NCBI GenBank assembly: GCA_030625465.1
Contig: DAOUQS010000037.1
Location: 1-11,739 of the forward strand
DNA length: 11,739 bases
Origin: Amylibacter sp.
Lineage (GTDB): Bacteria > Pseudomonadota > Alphaproteobacteria > Rhodobacterales > Rhodobacteraceae
Reading direction: 5' to 3'
The translations under genes were made by a program, and so were the position numbers. Below the pieces are notes generated by a model that was not told the origin of the DNA, ran no database searches, and worked only from the letters and a program-made list of their open reading frames with translations. Within the stretch, counting starts at the first letter, position 1. Each line of letters starts with the position of its first letter. Of this stretch, positions 6,532 through 11,739 are shown piece by piece.

Positions 6532-7392
6532 TTACGTATCGTCTTTGGTCATCAGCGTATAGAACAGCCATGACACAAGCAGGGTGATTGCAAAGTAGAT
6601 CAGCGACATCGCGGCAGCCGGGCCTAGGTCAAACTGGCCAAGGGCGATTTTGACAAGGTCGATGGACAGCAATGTTGTGGAGTTGCCGGGGCCGCCACCT
6701 GTTAGCACAAAAACCTCGGTGTAGATGTTGAAGCTGTCCATGAAGCGCAGCAGGATTGCGATGGTTAGCACTTGCTTCATTTTGGGTAGCTGGATGTAGC
6801 GAAACACTGCCCAGCTGGACGCGCCGTCAATTTTGGCGGCTTGGTAGTAGGCGTCGGGGATCGACACAAGGCCCGCGTAGCTAAGCAGCACCACAAGTGA
6901 TGTCCAATGCCAGACATCCATGGTGATGATGGTGGCCCATGCGGCAAACGGGTTTTGGGTCATGTCATAGTCAATGCCCAGTGTGGTATTCATCAAGTAA
7001 CCCAAAAGACCGATGTCTGGCAGGGTGAAAATGTTCCACATCGCACCCACTACGTTCCACGGGATCAGCATCGGTAGCGCCATTGTCACAAGGCAAACCG
7101 GTACCCAGAAGCCTGAACGTGGCATGGATAATGCGATGATAATGCCCAAGGGCACCTCAATGGCCAGGATCAGACCGGTGAACAGGAATTGGCGACCAAG
7201 GGCGGCGTGGAAGCGCTCTGAATGCAGTAGTTTTTCGAACCAGCCCAAGCCTTCCCAGAAGAACAGGTTGTTGCCGAAGGTTTCCTGCACTGAATAGTTG
7301 ACCACGGTCATCATCGGGATCAGGGCGTTGAACGCGACCAGTAACAAGACGGGAAGCACGAAAAACCAGGCTTTTTGGTATTGGGTTTTCAT
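6532..7392 (-). CDS. glpP: Glycerol ABC importer permease GlpP
   Basis: Inner-membrane permease of the MalF/UgpA type, 286 residues. Predicted membrane segments fall at about 10-32, 68-90, 98-120, 155-178, 205-225 and 258-282. The cytoplasmic EAA loop is clear at about 180-203: DAYYQAAKIDGASSWAVFRYIQLP. A periplasmic stretch FTLPDIGLLGYLMNTTLGIDYD lies at 122-143, where such permeases contact the binding protein. Its start overlaps the glpT stop as ATGA, and AAGGGG lies seven bases upstream of the ATG. It is expected to pair with GlpQ. Assignment to glycerol rests on the six-gene context (especially the small DUF2160 partner), since permeases of sugars and sn-glycerol-3-phosphate look alike. 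Confidence 0.88.
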   Translation of the reverse strand: MKTQYQKAWFFVLPVLLLVAFNALIPMMTVVNYSVQETFGNNLFFWEGLGWFEKLLHSERFHAALGRQFLFTGLILAIEVPLGIIIALSMPRSGFWVPVCLVTMALPMLIPWNVVGAMWNIFTLPDIGLLGYLMNTTLGIDYDMTQNPFAAWATIITMDVWHWTSLVVLLSYAGLVSIPDAYYQAAKIDGASSWAVFRYIQLPKMKQVLTIAILLRFMDSFNIYTEVFVLTGGGPGNSTTLLSIDLVKIALGQFDLGPAAAMSLIYFAITLLVSWLFYTLMTKDDT

Positions 7393-8474
7393 GGTGTGGC
7401 CCCTTTTGCTTGCGTGGCAATCCAGCCATCACGATAAAGCCGGGTTTTGGCGGGGTCGAACGACAGGTGTATCGCCTCGCCCTGTGCGGGAACCGCGCCG
7501 TTGACCACGACTTTGATCGCAGTGTCGCCGATCATGGCCTCGACCACGTTATGACGACCAACATCAGAGACCTTGCAGATCACCGCCTTTAGGCCATGAT
7601 CGCCAAGGCTGATGTGTTCCGGCCGGATGCCGATTTCTGTTTTGCCGGTTTTACTTTTAGTGATATTGCCTTCCAGCGGTATCATGTGGCCGTTAAAAAA
7701 GGCACTGCCCTGGCTTACATCACACGGCAGCACGTTCATACCGGGCGAGCCGATAAAATGGCCGACGAATGTGTGCGCGGGGCGTTCAAACAGTTCGACA
7801 GGCGTGCCTATTTGCACGATTTCGCCATCGTTCATTACCACCACTTGATCGGCGAAGGTCAGGGCTTCGGTCTGGTCATGGGTCACGTAAATCATTGTGG
7901 CGCGCACCTTTTGGTGCAGCTCTTTTAGCTTGGAACGTAACTTCCATTTCAGGTGCGGGTCGATCACCGTAAGCGGCTCATCGAACATCACCACATTGAC
8001 ATCCTTGCGCACCAATCCGCGGCCCATGGATATTTTTTGTTTGTTGTCAGGTGACAGACCTGCGGCACGGGTGTGCAGCATATCGCCAAGTTCCAGCATC
8101 TGGGCTATTTCTGCGACACGGGCCTTGACCGTGACCTCATCCACACCGCGATTGCGCAGCGGAAAGGCAAGGTTGTTGAAGACGGTCATGGTGTCGTAGA
8201 TCACCGGAAACTGGAAGACCTGCGCGATGTTGCGCTGGTCGGGGGGCAGATGGGTGACGTCCTGGTCGTCGAACAATATCCGGCCTTCGGACGGGTCCAA
8301 AAGGCCCGAAATGATATTCAGTAAGGTGGATTTTCCGCAGCCCGAAGGGCCCAGCAAGGCGTATGCGCCGCCATCTTCCCAATCAAGGTCGATTTCCTTC
8401 AATGCGTAATCGTCTGGTTTTTCCGGGTTCGGATAGTAGCTGTGCCGCAGTTTTGAAAGGGTGATTTTTGCCAT
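7389..8474 (-). CDS. glpT: Glycerol ABC importer ATPase GlpT (degenerate signature motif)
   Basis: Cytoplasmic ATPase of the MalK/UgpC class, 361 residues: nucleotide-binding domain about 1-235, then a beta-rich regulatory (TOBE-like) domain containing IGIRPEHISLGDHG. Walker A GPSGCGKST is at 42-50, the Q-loop Gln at 88, Walker B VVMFDEP at 161-167 and the switch His in VTHDQ at 199; all are intact. The ABC signature, normally LSGGQ, reads LSPDN (140-144), so both glycines and the glutamine are replaced. This is clear in the DNA and not a frameshift, because the frame continues through a good Walker B. The protein should pair with GlpS, which has a normal LSGGQ. GAGG precedes the ATG and overlaps the end of glpS. 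Gene name follows the Rhizobium glp scheme and is unrelated to the E. coli GlpT antiporter. Confidence 0.88.
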   Translation of the reverse strand: MAKITLSKLRHSYYPNPEKPDDYALKEIDLDWEDGGAYALLGPSGCGKSTLLNIISGLLDPSEGRILFDDQDVTHLPPDQRNIAQVFQFPVIYDTMTVFNNLAFPLRNRGVDEVTVKARVAEIAQMLELGDMLHTRAAGLSPDNKQKISMGRGLVRKDVNVVMFDEPLTVIDPHLKWKLRSKLKELHQKVRATMIYVTHDQTEALTFADQVVVMNDGEIVQIGTPVELFERPAHTFVGHFIGSPGMNVLPCDVSQGSAFFNGHMIPLEGNITKSKTGKTEIGIRPEHISLGDHGLKAVICKVSDVGRHNVVEAMIGDTAIKVVVNGAVPAQGEAIHLSFDPAKTRLYRDGWIATQAKGATP

Positions 8475-8483
8475 ATCCGCCTC

Positions 8484-9548
8484 CTACGCCACAAGCGCGC
8501 CGTCGGGCGCGAAGTAAAAACAATGGGACGGGTCCATGTAGAATTGGCGGGGCTTGCCGATTTCAAACGGGTGCGTACCATGGGCCAGTGAAACCCATGT
8601 GTTGTCGCCCATTTCGAAATGCGCACTGCTTTCAGAGCCGCTAAGTTCGGTGACCAGAACCGTGCCGTTAAGGATGACAGAGGCCCGCCCCGTTTGGTTC
8701 GGCATGATGTGATTTGGGCGAATAGCCACAGTATATTCGCCGTCTTTCAGGTTGGCGGCGGGGCCCGTCAGCGACCATGAGGTGTTTGCGTCAAGCGTGG
8801 CTTTCGCGCCCTGCTTGGTAATGCTTGCGGCATTGATCGGCGGGCTGGAAAATACTTGGGCCGATGCCAGATTATGCGGGTTGTGGTAAATTTCAGCGGT
8901 GGGGCCGAACTGGGTGACGCGGCCGTCATCCATCAAAGCGGTTTTGCCGCCCAGTAATAAGGCTTCTTCTGGCTCGGATGTGGCGTAGACCACCACAGCA
9001 CCGCGCCCTGCAAACAGTTCGGGCAGCTGTTCGCGTAATTCTTCGCGCAGTTTGTAATCAAGGTTTGCAAGCGGCTCATCCAGAAAAACCGCGCGGCTTT
9101 CCTTGGCGATTGCGCGCGCCAATGCGGTGCGTTGTTGTTGCCCACCTGACAGTTCATGCGGGTAGCGGTCCAGCATCGGGCGCAGTTGTAAAATGTCTGC
9201 GGCCTCTTCCACGCGGCCCTGAATTTCGGATTGTGCCATGCCTGCAACTTTCAACGGTGAGGCGATGTTGTCAAAAACGGTCATATGCGGGTAGTTGACG
9301 AAAAACTGGTGTACCAAAGATATGTTGCGTTTCTGGGTGGAAAGCTTTGTGACGTCTTCCCCGTCCATAAATATCTGTCCGCTGGCGATCGGATCAAGCC
9401 CTGCCATCATTTTAATAAGCGAGGTTTTGCCCGCGCCTGTTTGACCTAGAAGCACATTGAAATGACCCGGTTCAAGCACCAGACTGGTTTCTTTGATATG
9501 GGTAATTGCGCCAACGCGTTTGGTGATATTTTGCAGCTTGATTGTCAT
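8484..9548 (-). CDS. glpS: Glycerol ABC importer ATPase GlpS (missing switch histidine)
   Basis: Cytoplasmic ATPase, 354 residues, with a nucleotide-binding domain (about 1-230) and a C-terminal beta-rich domain (AIRPNHIMPNQTG onward). Walker A GQTGAGKTS is at 35-43, the Q-loop Gln at about 81, a canonical LSGGQQQR at 133-140, and Walker B AVFLDEP at 153-159. The switch region reads YATSEPEEA, so Ser191 stands where ABC ATPases normally have the catalytic His of VTHDQ. This complements GlpT, which keeps the His but lacks the signature. The ribosome site is poor (AGAAAAG about seven bases upstream), unlike the strong sites of its neighbours, and may set a lower translation level than for the binding protein. 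It lies 100 bp after glpV and 9 bp before glpT. Gene name follows the Rhizobium glpSTPQUV scheme. Confidence 0.87.
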   Translation of the reverse strand: MTIKLQNITKRVGAITHIKETSLVLEPGHFNVLLGQTGAGKTSLIKMMAGLDPIASGQIFMDGEDVTKLSTQKRNISLVHQFFVNYPHMTVFDNIASPLKVAGMAQSEIQGRVEEAADILQLRPMLDRYPHELSGGQQQRTALARAIAKESRAVFLDEPLANLDYKLREELREQLPELFAGRGAVVVYATSEPEEALLLGGKTALMDDGRVTQFGPTAEIYHNPHNLASAQVFSSPPINAASITKQGAKATLDANTSWSLTGPAANLKDGEYTVAIRPNHIMPNQTGRASVILNGTVLVTELSGSESSAHFEMGDNTWVSLAHGTHPFEIGKPRQFYMDPSHCFYFAPDGALVA

Positions 9549-9589
9549 TAGGGTACTTTTCTAACGGGGCGTTTGGCCCTGTGTGAAAT

Positions 9590-9611
9590 GCCGGGGCCCG
9601 TAAGCCCCGGC
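9590..9611 (-). repeat. Perfect 8-bp G+C hairpin between glpV and glpS
   Basis: GCCGGGGC (9590-9597) and GCCCCGGC (9604-9611) are exact reverse complements with a 6-nt loop. A second, imperfect 7-bp dyad lies at 9618-9635 (AGTCTGG/CCGGACT, one non-Watson-Crick pair), closer to the glpV stop. Neither is followed by a T-run on the minus strand, so full termination is unlikely. Such hairpins after a binding-protein gene commonly protect its mRNA or cause partial termination, keeping the binding protein in excess over the membrane subunits (inference). Confidence 0.65.
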
Positions 9612-9648
9612 GAGGTAAGTCTGGTAAACCGGACTCATCAGGAAATGG

Positions 9649-11385
9649 TTACTGTGCGGCCCAACGGGCAACAAGGTCGTCGTAGTTGACGGTTACACCT
9701 TGTGGCTTTTCGTTGGCTAACGGTGGTTTTGCCCCACCATTCGCATACCAGTATTCCGCGTCTTTTTCTTCGTTCAGACGTGGTCCACAACCGCCGTAAA
9801 CATTGGCGGCTTCATCAACGGCCTGCATACGTGCCATGGTGATGTCCATTTCACCGGCCAGACGATCCATCGCCTCTTGCGGGGTGAATGCACCAGAGTT
9901 CACGTCACCGATTTGCTGCCACCAAATCTGGGCCAGCTTCGGATAATCAGGTACGTTAATCCCGGTAGGTGACCATGCAACACGATCAGGCGAGCGGTAA
10001 AACTCGACCAGACCACCCAGATTGGGCGCACGATCAGAGAACGATGCGTGGTTGATGGTACTGTCGCGGATGAAGGTCAGACCGACATGTGATTTTTTCA
10101 CATCCACGGTTTTTGACACGGCGAACTGTGCGTATAACCATGCAGCTTTAGCACGATCTTCCGGTGTGGACTTCAGAATTGTCCATGAACCCACGTCTTG
10201 ATAGCCAACTTTCTGGCCCTCTTGCCAATAAGGGCCGTGCGGGCTTGGGGCCATACGCCAAAGCGGCTTGCCGTTATCATCCACAGTATTGTTGCCTTCA
10301 GACTTCGGCTTTACCATGTCTGCGGTAAAGGCTGTGTACCAGAAAATCTGCTGGGCCACATTGCCTTGGCTAAGGGCGGGCAGTGACTGGTAGAAGTCAA
10401 AGGACGCCGCGCCGGGTGGTGCATAGGCACGCAACCATTCATCCCATTTGCGGATCGCGTAAACAGCCGCCGGGCCGTTTGCAGCACCGCCGCGTGAAAC
10501 GGATGCACCTGACGGATTACAGGAACCCGCTTCCATGCGAATGCCCCATTCATCAATCGGAATGCCGTTTGGTTCACCTTTTGAACCGGTGCCGGCCATT
10601 GAAAGCCATGCGTCGGTCATGCGCCAGCCCAGATCGGGTGCGCGTTTACCGTAGTCCATGTGGCCATAAATTGTTGTGCCATCAATTTCCTTTACATCAT
10701 TGGAAAAGAATTCCGCGATGTCCTCATAAGCTGACCAGTTCACTGGTACGCCCAAGTCATAGCCGTATTTGGCTTTGAACCCGGCTTGCAGGTCTTCACG
10801 GTCGAACCAGTCTTTGCGGAACCAGTAAAGGTTGGCAAATTGCTGGTCGGGCAGCTGGTAAAGGTCTCCATCGGGCCCCGTGGTGAACTGGGTGCCGATA
10901 AAATCGTCCAGATCAAGGCCCGGATTTGTAACATCCGCACCTGCACCTGCCATCCAGTCGGTCAGGTTATAGGCTAGTTGCAGCCGTGAGTGGGTGCCGA
11001 TCAGGTCGCTGTCGTTGACATAGGCGTCATAAAGATTACGACCGGTTTGCATTTGGGTTTGCACCGCCTGCACAACCTCGCCCTCACCCAGGATCTGGTG
11101 ATTAACCTTGATGCCAGTGATTTCCTCAAAGGCTTTGGTCAGCACTTCGGATTCGTATGAATGCGTCGGAATACCTTCTGAAAGCACGTTGATTTCCATG
11201 CCTGCAAAAGGTTTTGCCGCATTAATGAACCACTGCATTTCGGCCATTTGTTCATCTTTGCTAAGTGATGATGGCTGAAACTCTTGGTTGACCCATTTTT
11301 GCGCCGAGGCTTCATCGGCCATGACTGATGTTGAACCCGCGACAACGGCAATAACCGCAGCTGCGGAAAGCAGATACTTACGCAT
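9649..11385 (-). CDS. glpV: Periplasmic glycerol-binding protein of the ABC importer, GlpV
   Basis: A 578-residue exported solute-binding protein, larger than the usual 400-450 residues of family-1 binding proteins but as expected for the glycerol-type clade. The signal peptide MRKYLLSAAAVIAVVAGSTS is followed by a likely cut after VMA (about residue 23). There is no lipobox Cys, so the protein is soluble. The first lobe begins MEINVLSEGIPTHSYESEVLTKAFEEITGIKVNHQ (about 63-96). Aromatic-rich stretches (DLYQLPDQQFANLYWFRKDWF, 174-194; QQIFWYTAF, 345-353) could line the ligand site. Only two Cys remain in the mature chain, Cys289 (GSCNPSG) and Cys533 (GGCGPR), a possible disulfide in the periplasm. 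GGAGGA lies seven bases before the ATG: the strongest ribosome site in the operon, fitting high expression. First gene of the operon; glycerol specificity is inferred from context and clade. Confidence 0.87.
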   Translation of the reverse strand: MRKYLLSAAAVIAVVAGSTSVMADEASAQKWVNQEFQPSSLSKDEQMAEMQWFINAAKPFAGMEINVLSEGIPTHSYESEVLTKAFEEITGIKVNHQILGEGEVVQAVQTQMQTGRNLYDAYVNDSDLIGTHSRLQLAYNLTDWMAGAGADVTNPGLDLDDFIGTQFTTGPDGDLYQLPDQQFANLYWFRKDWFDREDLQAGFKAKYGYDLGVPVNWSAYEDIAEFFSNDVKEIDGTTIYGHMDYGKRAPDLGWRMTDAWLSMAGTGSKGEPNGIPIDEWGIRMEAGSCNPSGASVSRGGAANGPAAVYAIRKWDEWLRAYAPPGAASFDFYQSLPALSQGNVAQQIFWYTAFTADMVKPKSEGNNTVDDNGKPLWRMAPSPHGPYWQEGQKVGYQDVGSWTILKSTPEDRAKAAWLYAQFAVSKTVDVKKSHVGLTFIRDSTINHASFSDRAPNLGGLVEFYRSPDRVAWSPTGINVPDYPKLAQIWWQQIGDVNSGAFTPQEAMDRLAGEMDITMARMQAVDEAANVYGGCGPRLNEEKDAEYWYANGGAKPPLANEKPQGVTVNYDDLVARWAAQ

Positions 11386-11416
11386 CTCTTAATCCTCCCT
11401 TATAATTTTACGAGCC

Positions 11417-11430
11417 GGTCTGTGCCGACC
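11417..11430. repeat. GGTC-N6-GACC dyad in the glpV leader
   Basis: GGTC (11417-11420) and GACC (11427-11430) are inverted around six bases, lying in the proposed 5' leader of glpV. It could be a small mRNA hairpin or a protein-binding dyad. The arms are short, so chance is not excluded. Confidence 0.35.
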
Positions 11431-11435
11431 TGAAT

Positions 11436-11465
11436 ATAGTCAACCCAAAAATACGCGTATGTCAA
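11436..11465 (-). promoter_or_regulatory. Putative promoter of the glycerol operon (glpV)
   Basis: On the minus strand a perfect TTGACA (-35) lies at 11460-11465. With an 18-bp spacer the -10 would be GACTAT at 11436-11441, a poor match, so the exact -10 is uncertain. A weak -10 beside a perfect -35 would suit an activator-dependent or tightly repressed promoter. The leader to the glpV ATG would be roughly 45 nt. Confidence 0.45.
11451..11460. promoter_or_regulatory. Candidate operator: perfect palindrome ATACGCGTAT inside the glpV promoter
   Basis: ATACGCGTAT is a perfect 10-bp palindrome with a central CG, sitting in the spacer of the proposed glpV promoter and touching its -35 box. This is a classic repressor position. 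Central-CG dyads are common for LacI-type operators, but the cognate factor is not encoded in the window. Confidence 0.45.
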
Positions 11466-11479
11466 ACTAAAAGTTTAGT
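11466..11479. promoter_or_regulatory. Candidate operator: ACTAAA-N2-TTTAGT palindrome upstream of the glpV -35
   Basis: ACTAAA (11466-11471) and TTTAGT (11474-11479) form a perfect 6+6 dyad around two bases, immediately upstream of the glpV -35 box. It lies between the divergent glpV and 11578 genes and could serve either. Function is inferred from position and symmetry only. Confidence 0.42.
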
Positions 11480-11554
11480 AGAGGGAATAATGCAGGGGTA
11501 ATTCACATAACTGTATAAAAGAATCGTTTTGATTTCTGAATATTTCGTTACGCT

Positions 11555-11570
11555 TCCCGAATAATTGGGA
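11555..11570 (+). promoter_or_regulatory. Hairpin overlapping the ribosome site of the gene at 11578
   Basis: TCCCGA (11555-11560) can pair with TTGGGA (11565-11570), six pairs including one G-U, around the tetraloop ATAA. The 3' arm contains the first bases of the Shine-Dalgarno sequence GGGAGGA (11567-11573), five to seven bases before the ATG. It could moderate translation, although such a short stem is only mildly stable. Confidence 0.35.
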
Positions 11571-11577
11571 GGAAAAC

Positions 11578-11739
11578 ATGACACTACTAACGAAAATTAC
11601 GAAAATACTGTCGGCAGCATTGATGCTGACACTGTTAACAACTGTTCAATCATCCGCGCAGGAAGACTGTAACAGGGGAACTTTGGACGCGGCTTATTGC
11701 GACCGTAACTTTGACCAAACTGCGGATTTACCGCTGGAT
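11578..11739 (+). CDS. Secreted protein, N-terminal fragment; possible phosphonate/phosphite-type ABC binding protein
   Basis: The frame is open from ATG 11578 to the window end (54 codons, 3' part missing). GGGAGGA upstream gives a convincing start. Residues 1-25 are a Sec signal peptide: basic MTLLTKITKIL, a hydrophobic core, and a likely cut after SSA before QEDC. The mature start reads EDCNRGTLDAAYCDRNFDQTADLPLD, with two Cys nine residues apart and a D-x-N-x-D motif. From memory, this Cys-RGTLD-x3-YCD-x4-D-x2-ADLP pattern resembles the mature N-terminus of PhnD-like phosphate/phosphite/phosphonate ABC binding proteins of marine alphaproteobacteria. That identification is tentative, since the diagnostic domain lies beyond the window. 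It is divergent from glpV across 192 bp and probably starts a separate transcription unit. Confidence 0.72.
   Translation, partial: MTLLTKITKILSAALMLTLLTTVQSSAQEDCNRGTLDAAYCDRNFDQTADLPLD

Noticed and set aside
6521..6571. N-terminal extension of glpQ to the ATG at 6571
   Set aside because: It would overlap glpP by 40 bp and adds a charged leader unlike permease N-termini. The ATG at 6520 has AAGGA at the right distance just after the glpP stop.
7809..8058. Possible frameshift or pseudogene in glpT because LSGGQ is missing
   Set aside because: The frame is continuous with intact Walker A, Q-loop, Walker B and switch His, and the GlpS partner supplies LSGGQ, so a functional asymmetric pair is more likely than decay.
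9590..9611. Rho-independent terminator after glpV
   Set aside because: The stem is strong but is not followed by a T-run on the transcribed strand, and the downstream genes belong to the same transporter.
10383..10778. 131-codon open frame on the + strand inside glpV
   Set aside because: Composition rich in Arg, Pro, Cys and His, with no domain, antisense to a well-supported binding-protein gene.
11500..11525. Pho box upstream of the gene at 11578
   Set aside because: CTGTATA and ATTCACA loosely resemble CTGTCAT half-sites, but their spacing is 10 rather than 11 bp and the matches are poor.

Overview
The window reads as chromosomal DNA from an alphaproteobacterium, probably a marine Rhodobacteraceae-like (roseobacter-type) organism. 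This is inferred from the glpV-S-T-P-Q-U type glycerol ABC importer, moderate G+C with AT-rich promoters, and general protein style; no rRNA or taxonomic marker is present. Coding density is very high: the longest gene-free stretch is 192 bp (11386-11577). I see no tRNA, rRNA, insertion sequence, CRISPR array or integration scar.

Layout. (1) Positions 2-706, + strand: 3' part of a dimethylarginine dimethylaminohydrolase (DDAH), cut by the window edge. (2) Positions 692-2823, - strand: a likely three-gene transcription unit, read alpha/beta hydrolase (exported) -> DUF1348/NTF2-like protein -> PNPOx-like flavin-fold protein. Its last gene overlaps the DDAH gene tail to tail. A LysR-type regulator (2949-3854, +) is divergent from the unit across an AT-rich 125-bp control region. 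(3) Positions 3855-5367, - strand: a BlaI-type repressor and an M56 (BlaR1-like) membrane metalloprotease, translationally overlapped. The protease lacks a penicillin-binding sensor domain and no beta-lactamase is nearby. (4) Positions 5445-11385, - strand: a complete six-gene glycerol ABC importer in the order glpV (binding protein), glpS and glpT (ATPases), glpP and glpQ (permeases), glpU (small membrane protein). Genes S to U are packed with overlaps or gaps of about 12 nt or less. A 100-bp gap with a perfect hairpin separates glpV from the rest. (5) Position 11578 to the end, + strand: the start of a secreted protein, possibly a phosphonate/phosphite-type ABC binding protein, divergent from glpV.

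How they work together. Region 4 would capture glycerol in the periplasm with GlpV and move it through GlpP/GlpQ, driven by GlpS/GlpT. The two ATPases carry complementary defects (GlpT has no LSGGQ; GlpS has no switch histidine), so one of the two ATP sites should be catalytic. Catabolic genes (glpD, glpK, glpR) are not in view. Region 3 is a self-contained proteolysis-triggered derepression pair of unknown signal; a candidate ACA-N2-TGT operator lies just upstream of its putative promoter. Region 2 looks like a small LysR-controlled cassette that may process or detoxify an unknown small molecule. Nothing here is convincingly a brand-new system; the best leads are the asymmetric ATPase pair, the sensor-less BlaI/M56 pair, and the LysR cassette.
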